This document shows, piece after piece, positions 8,233-11,915 of a stretch of 11,915 nucleotides of DNA (positions are counted from its first letter, which is position 1; each line of letters begins with the position of its first letter). The position numbers and the translations under genes are program-made. This DNA is from Ochromonadaceae sp. CCMP2298 (lineage: Eukaryota; Sar; Synurophyceae; Ochromonadales; Ochromonadaceae). The stretch lies in contig MU634483.1 of NCBI GenBank assembly GCA_026770595.1, positions 1 to 11,915 on the forward strand, in the 5' to 3' direction. The notes beneath the pieces are model-generated. The model had not been told where the DNA came from, did no database searches, and worked only from the letters and a program-made list of their open reading frames with translations.

Positions 8233-9132
8233 CTAGGTCTGGCTGAGTAGCCACTGCTCCACCTCCGCAGATCTGCCTGCGTAACTTTGGTCCATAGCAT
8301 ATAAACAAGCATATATATCCAAAGGGCACGGGGGATTCTGAGCCCGTAGCCACTGCATTGTTTCCAATTGACCTTCAATTGCTGCAAGTAAGTAAACACC
8401 AAAATCCCATGGGCAGGGGGGATTCTGAGCCCGCATCCACTGTAGTACTTCTATGTGTCCGTTTTCTGCTGCATATGAGCTTGTCCTTGTATCCCATGGG
8501 CATGGAGGATGCTGGGCTCGTAGCCACTGTAGTGCTCCTAACTGTCCGGCCCTAGCTGCCTCCAAGCAAGCATCTGCATTCCATGGACAGGGAGGGTGCT
8601 GCGCTCGTAGCCACTGCAACACCTCAATTTGGCCATTACGTGCTGCATATGAGCAAGCTCGTGCACTCCATGGGAAGGGAGGATCCTGAGACCGCATCCA
8701 CTGCAGCACCTCTATTTGGCCATCTCTTGCAGCAGATGCAAAAATCCATTCATCCCATGGGCACGGAGGACTCTGAGCCCGCATCCACTGTAGCGCTTCC
8801 AACTGTCCGTATTCAGCTGCTAACGTGCAAGCCGCTTCACTCCATGGGCAGGGAGGATCCTGAGCCCGAAGCCACTGCAGCATCTCCAGATGGCCTCTTC
8901 TTGCGGCATATGTGCAAGCCATTTCGTTCCATGGGCATGGAGGATGCTGGGCTCGTAGCCACTGTAGTGCTCCTAACTGTCCGGCCCTAGCTGCCTCCAA
9001 CAAGCATCTGCATTCCATGGACAGGGGGTGGTGAGGGGGAGGGAGGAGAAATGGTGATGGGTGCTTGGGTTTCGAACTGCGGACAGTGAGAAAAGCGTGG
9101 ACACCAATTGTCGGGAAAGTGATATTTCCCAT
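8233..9132 (-). CDS. Ankyrin-type repeat protein, 299 aa, intronless
   Basis: ATG is at 9132-9130 and the stop TAG at 8235-8233. After about 40 residues the product is nine tandem units of 29 residues, each of the form CPW-x4-C-x2-AA-x2-G-x-(L/I)E-x-LQW(L/M)RAQ-x-PP. This carries the A-x-x-G-x-(L/I)-x-x-(L/V)-x-W-L core of ankyrin repeats, but it is shorter than the 33-residue classic unit and has a constant PPCPW turn. Ankyrin proteins act as binding scaffolds; the partner here is unknown. The first unit is abnormal: its DNA (9026-8929) is nearly identical to that of unit 6 (8592-8494) but lacks one base, so the start of unit 1 is read in another frame (MECRCLLEAARAG instead of the PWNADACLEAARAG of unit 6). 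The N-terminal 35 residues are therefore doubtful; the true start could be the internal ATG at about 9018, or the 5' end may be broken. There are no introns, in contrast to both neighbours. Confidence 0.8.
   Translation of the reverse strand: MGNITFPTIGVHAFLTVRSSKPKHPSPFLLPPPHHPLSMECRCLLEAARAGQLGALQWLRAQHPPCPWNEMACTYAARRGHLEMLQWLRAQDPPCPWSEAACTLAAEYGQLEALQWMRAQSPPCPWDEWIFASAARDGQIEVLQWMRSQDPPFPWSARACSYAARNGQIEVLQWLRAQHPPCPWNADACLEAARAGQLGALQWLRAQHPPCPWDTRTSSYAAENGHIEVLQWMRAQNPPCPWDFGVYLLAAIEGQLETMQWLRAQNPPCPLDIYACLYAMDQSYAGRSAEVEQWLLSQT
8494..8592. repeat. Ankyrin gene duplicated block, copy A (unit 6/7 boundary region)
   Basis: This 99-bp block matches 8929-9026 except for one extra g at 8566. 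The offset is 435 bp, exactly five 87-bp repeat units. Other units in the gene differ from each other at many sites, so this pair has been copied or gene-converted recently. Confidence 0.9.
8929..9026. repeat. Ankyrin gene duplicated block, copy B, with 1-nt deletion
   Basis: It matches 8494-8592 but lacks the base corresponding to 8566 (tccaa|caag here, tccaagcaag in copy A). The deletion falls inside coding sequence near the 5' end and is the reason that two frames are open at the start of the gene. Confidence 0.9.
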
Positions 9133-9507
9133 CCAATGAATGAGTTTGTATCAATTCTTCCCAACAAGATGAGTAATGTCTGTGGTTTTTCAACCGTCGA
9201 TTGTTTCTCAGACAGTTATTTTTGGCGCGCATGATTGATCGAGCAGGGTCTTGACAGCACTTGTACTGCTGTTGTACTGATCACTGCCACTCGCAGGCTG
9301 TTTGATCGGCAGTGGTGTGCCTTCGCAGTTCGCACGATCGTGGAACGCAGAGCGCAGAGCAAGTTCGAGACTCGCAGCTGTCTACCCAGGAACAGGCTCG
9401 CAGCGCAGGCGTTTCTAGCTGATCCCACCCCAGTTGGGGCACTGCTCTTGGGTCAATCGCATCCTCAATCGTATCCGCATCCTCAGTAGGATCAAGCGTC
9501 ACCAAGC
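9133..9507. promoter_or_regulatory. Divergent intergenic region, ankyrin (-) and EGF-type gene (+)
   Basis: These 375 bp lie between two head-to-head start codons, so both promoters must be here unless upstream non-coding exons exist. There is no TATA box. It contains a perfect 7-bp inverted repeat (cactgcc 9282-9288, ggcagtg 9308-9314, 19-nt loop) and a direct repeat of ttgtactg at 9261-9268 and 9272-9279. These may be regulatory sites, but nothing shows that they are used. Confidence 0.35.
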
Positions 9508-11915
9508 ATGTCCCTCAGGCTGGCCTTCCTCGTGGTGGGGCTGCGATGGCTGGGCATGGCCGAACACGCCCCCTCCACGCCCCCCACCACCATATACGAT
9601 TTCCCCTTCAGCGCGCGCTCAGCCATATGCCCCAATAAATGCTCGGGCCATGGGGTGTGCGCGTACAACGAGACTCTGACTTGCGATTGCTTCCCTGGGT
9701 ACACTGGACTGGACTGCTCTCTGAGGGTGTGTCCTTCCTCTAGAGCGTGGGTGGCGGTGCCCAGCGCTAACGACACGGCGCACCCGGCGTTCACTGAGTG
9801 CTCCAACATGGTGAGAGGTGTATAGGCGAAGAGATAGAGAGATAGAGAGACAGAGAGATAGAGAGGCAGAGTTGCGGAGAGGCAAAGAGGTGGAGAGATG
9901 GAGATGGAGCAGTGGAGAGGGGGAGGCGTGGAGAGGGGGAGGGGGAGAGGGGGAGCAGTGGACAGGCATACAGCGCTTAGTGTGCAGTATGCAGTATGCA
10001 GTATGCAGTGTGGAGTCTGCATGTGCTGTAGTCCAGGGCAAGTCCCCCCTTCTCCCTTTTTGTATGTTGGCATACATGCACTTGTTCGAATTCACCCCCA
10101 ATGCACTAATACACTTGCACTCATGTTCTCTCTCCACCCTACCTGCCGATAAATCTACACCCACACTAACACCCACACTTACACCCACACTTACACCCAC
10201 ACCTACACCCACACCTTCTACACCCACACTTACACCCACACCTACACCTACACCTACACCTATACCCCCACCTACACCCACACCCACACCTATAGGGCTC
10301 CTGCGACCGCACCACGGGGCAGTGCCAGTGCAGGAGCGGCTTCGACGGACCCGCCTGCGATAAAAGTAAGTTTTCTGAATGTCCAAACTGGGACCTACAT
10401 CGTCCCGAAACTGGGACCTGTCTTCTAGAAAGACCTTGTTCCTCTCGCGAATGCCGAACCTGTCCCTTGCTGTTCCCTCTCCCTCACTGTCCTCTCTTTG
10501 TCTCTACTCCTCCCCACCTCCACACCTCCCTTCTCCCCACGTCCCTACTCCCCACAAACCACACACCCCTCCTTCTCGCTCGCTACACACACCTCCCTGC
10601 ACACCTCACACCTCACAACTCCCCAAACCCCACACCTCGCGCCTCCAGTCATCTGCCCCATCGGCACCCTGACCTCCTCCATCCCCGAGGGCACCAACGT
10701 AACCGCCGTCTGCTCCGGTAACGGTCGCTGCATGTCGCTACGGGAGGTGACGAACTTCCAGACCTACTTCAAGTACGTGGACTACACACACTACGGCGGA
10801 TGGGACGCAGACAAGATCTACGGATGCTACTGCGAGGCTGGGTGGGAGGGCGTGGCGTGCGAGAAGGTACTGCTGCCTCTGCCACTGCCATTGCCTCTGC
10901 TGCTGCCTACAGATTGTTATAAAACCCCCTCATTTAATCTCATCATCCCTATCACTCCCACTACCCACCACCATCCCCCAGCGCTCCTGCCCCGTGGGCC
11001 CCGACCCCACCCGCGCAGTAAATCACGAGGTGCAGCTCATCGACTGCCGCTGCCACGGGACCACCTGCCAGGGCGGGCTGCACATCTCCTTCCGCAACCA
11101 GCAGACGCCCTTCATCCCATACGATGCCTCGGAAGAGCTGGTCGCATTCCGCATACGGGTGAGGGGGGGTACTCAGATGCTTCGATGATTATTCTCAGAT
11201 TTCGGATGCTCAGATGCTCATATACTTTATATGCTTAGATGCTTAGATGCTCAGTTATTCGCATCTAGGTTGTTACGCCGTCATACCATCACGCCGCCAC
11301 ATCGCCATGCCATCAGATCCTAACTCGTCCTTGTACCCTTTTCTCCCCCCTTCTCCCCCTCTCCCACTTTTCCTCCCCAACCGTATCAGCAATTCACGGA
11401 GATGGAGAGCGTGAGCGTGCGTCTGGTGGAGGGGGACAAGCTGTGCTCCGAACAGGGATCCGTCACCAGGGTACGCACCGAACTGCACTGTACTGTACTA
11501 CACTGCACTGTACGCCTATCTCACGCACCCCTCTCGTGCACCTCCCCATCGCACCCCTGCTGCCTGCACTCCTCCTCACCCCCCCCCCCCCCCCCCCCCC
11601 CACCCACAACCCCGCCACACACACAAATAACCCCCCCAGATCGAGATCACCCTGCCACACGGCCCGCAACCCGACTTCTCCGTGGTGGCAGTAGCGGGAC
11701 TGAAGAGCCACCCCGCAAAAAAGATCCAGGTCATCGCGGGGGGGAAACACTCGCAGTTAAACACGCTGATCTTCTCTCAACGCGGCGCCATTTCGTCTGT
11801 CGAGTGCTCCGACAGGGGTAGGTGCAACTACCTCACTGGCGTGTGCAGGTGCTACGACGGGTTTCGCAGCAGCGACGGGCTGGGGGAGATCGGTTCACGG
11901 GGGGACTGCGGGTAT
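9508..11915 (+). CDS. Secreted EGF-domain protein, 3'-partial, 6 exons seen
   Basis: Exons: 9508-9810, 10296-10365, 10649-10866, 10982-11158, 11390-11470 and 11640-11915 (open at the window edge), all GT-AG, giving 375 residues so far. A signal peptide covers residues 1 to about 20 ([18 protein letters not shown]). EGF-like modules follow: C41-C70 ([11 protein letters not shown]…[12 protein letters not shown]); C98-C122, made by joining exons 1 and 2 ([21 protein letters not shown]); and CSGNGRCM…[12 protein letters not shown] in exon 3. Exons 4-6 encode a domain without the EGF pattern ([20 protein letters not shown] … LCSEQGS … IEITLPHG), possibly a beta-sandwich, then another EGF-like unit ([20 protein letters not shown]) with SSDG and RGDCGY. 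This order is typical of large stramenopile surface proteins with repeated EGF and IPT/TIG-like modules. N-glycosylation sites: NET, NDT and NVT. Its exact role is unknown. Confidence 0.82.
9827..9955. repeat. GA-rich tract in EGF-gene intron 1
   Basis: The sense strand is almost pure purine (gagatagagaga, gagacagaga and similar), ending in four G5 runs at 9919-9923, 9935-9939, 9941-9945 and 9949-9953. It lies just after the 5' splice site of intron 1. Confidence 0.9.
9984..10010. repeat. (GCAGTAT)3-4 tandem repeat in EGF-gene intron 1
   Basis: Three perfect 7-bp units plus a partial fourth (gcagtg). Similar gtgcagtg sequence appears in CCZ1 intron 5 (about 6861-6890), suggesting a common low-complexity style rather than homology. 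Confidence 0.85.
10155..10293. repeat. ACACCC-rich minisatellite at the 3' end of EGF-gene intron 1
   Basis: 6- and 12-bp units of cacacc/tacacc/cacact type (acaccc-acactt as the larger unit) run for about 140 bp, up to the tatag acceptor at 10291-10295. It takes the place of a normal T-rich polypyrimidine tract. It is rich in CCC triplets but is not a canonical telomere repeat. Confidence 0.9.
11172..11256. repeat. GATGCTCA/GATGCTTA repeat in EGF-gene intron 4
   Basis: About eight imperfect units of gatgctca, gatgctta and cagatgct lie in the first part of intron 4 (11159-11389), followed by a C/T-rich tract before the atcag acceptor. Confidence 0.85.
11579..11601. repeat. Poly(C)23 tract in EGF-gene intron 5
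   Basis: An uninterrupted run of 23 C (G on the template strand) about 38 bp before the cccag acceptor (AG at 11638-11639) of intron 5. Length is likely to vary between individuals and between sequencing methods. Confidence 0.95.

Noticed and set aside
8233-9026. Regular 87-bp repeats that could suggest a CRISPR array
   Set aside because: They are coding, with no unique spacers, and encode 29-residue ankyrin-type units in a eukaryotic genome.
9360-9376. T-arm-like gcaag-ttcgaga-ctcgc (possible tRNA)
   Set aside because: Only four of five stem pairs form, and no A-box, anticodon arm or acceptor stem is found upstream.
10155-10293. Possible interstitial telomere (C-rich hexamers)
   Set aside because: The units vary (cacacc, tacacc, cacact), do not match TTAGGG or TTTAGGG complements, and lie wholly inside an intron.
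9492-10386. Long minus-strand open frames over EGF-gene intron 1
   Set aside because: They are produced by simple repeats (GVGVGV, LPLPLS-type) that lack stops on both strands.

Overview
This is a nuclear genomic window from an intron-rich eukaryote, most likely a stramenopile alga or protist. The reasons are: (i) genes with many short introns at consistent GT-AG boundaries that restore the reading frame; (ii) a secreted EGF-type protein ending in the C-x-C / SSDG / G-x-RGDCGY pattern common in stramenopile cell-surface proteins; and (iii) an ankyrin-type protein built from 29-residue units with the motif ALQWLRAQ-PPCPW, a style I associate with stramenopiles, haptophytes and their large DNA viruses. 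The lineage is inferred, not proven.

Layout. 1-3170 is a mobile-element region. A 95-bp sequence at 1-95 recurs perfectly at 2878-2972. Between the copies lies a plus-strand, four-exon transposase-like gene that is open at the left window edge and loses homology at about 1969, just after a DGMNQ motif. Downstream of it, minus-strand coding-like pieces (2065-2234 and 2359-2655) converge on it, with a (GAGTAT)12 array between them. The right repeat copy continues into a different open frame (to 3169).

3357-7645 (+) is a six-exon gene for a CCZ1-like protein of about 1161 residues, a subunit of the MON1-CCZ1 Rab7 exchange factor. It is roughly twice the usual length because of low-complexity inserts. 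7646-8232 has no gene I can support. 8233-9132 (-) is an intronless ankyrin-type gene, tail-to-tail with CCZ1. 9133-9507 is a short shared promoter region. 9508 to the right edge (+) is the 5' part (six exons seen) of a secreted EGF-domain protein.

The genes do not form a pathway. CCZ1 is housekeeping endosome/vacuole traffic, the EGF protein is a predicted surface or secreted protein, and the ankyrin gene is a fast-changing repeat protein. The most unusual parts are the repeat-bounded chimeric element at the left, the ankyrin gene in which a recent repeat-to-repeat copy carries a 1-nt deletion that changes the frame at the N-terminus, and the way most introns of the two host genes carry their own private simple repeat, including a G-quadruplex candidate and a 23-C tract.
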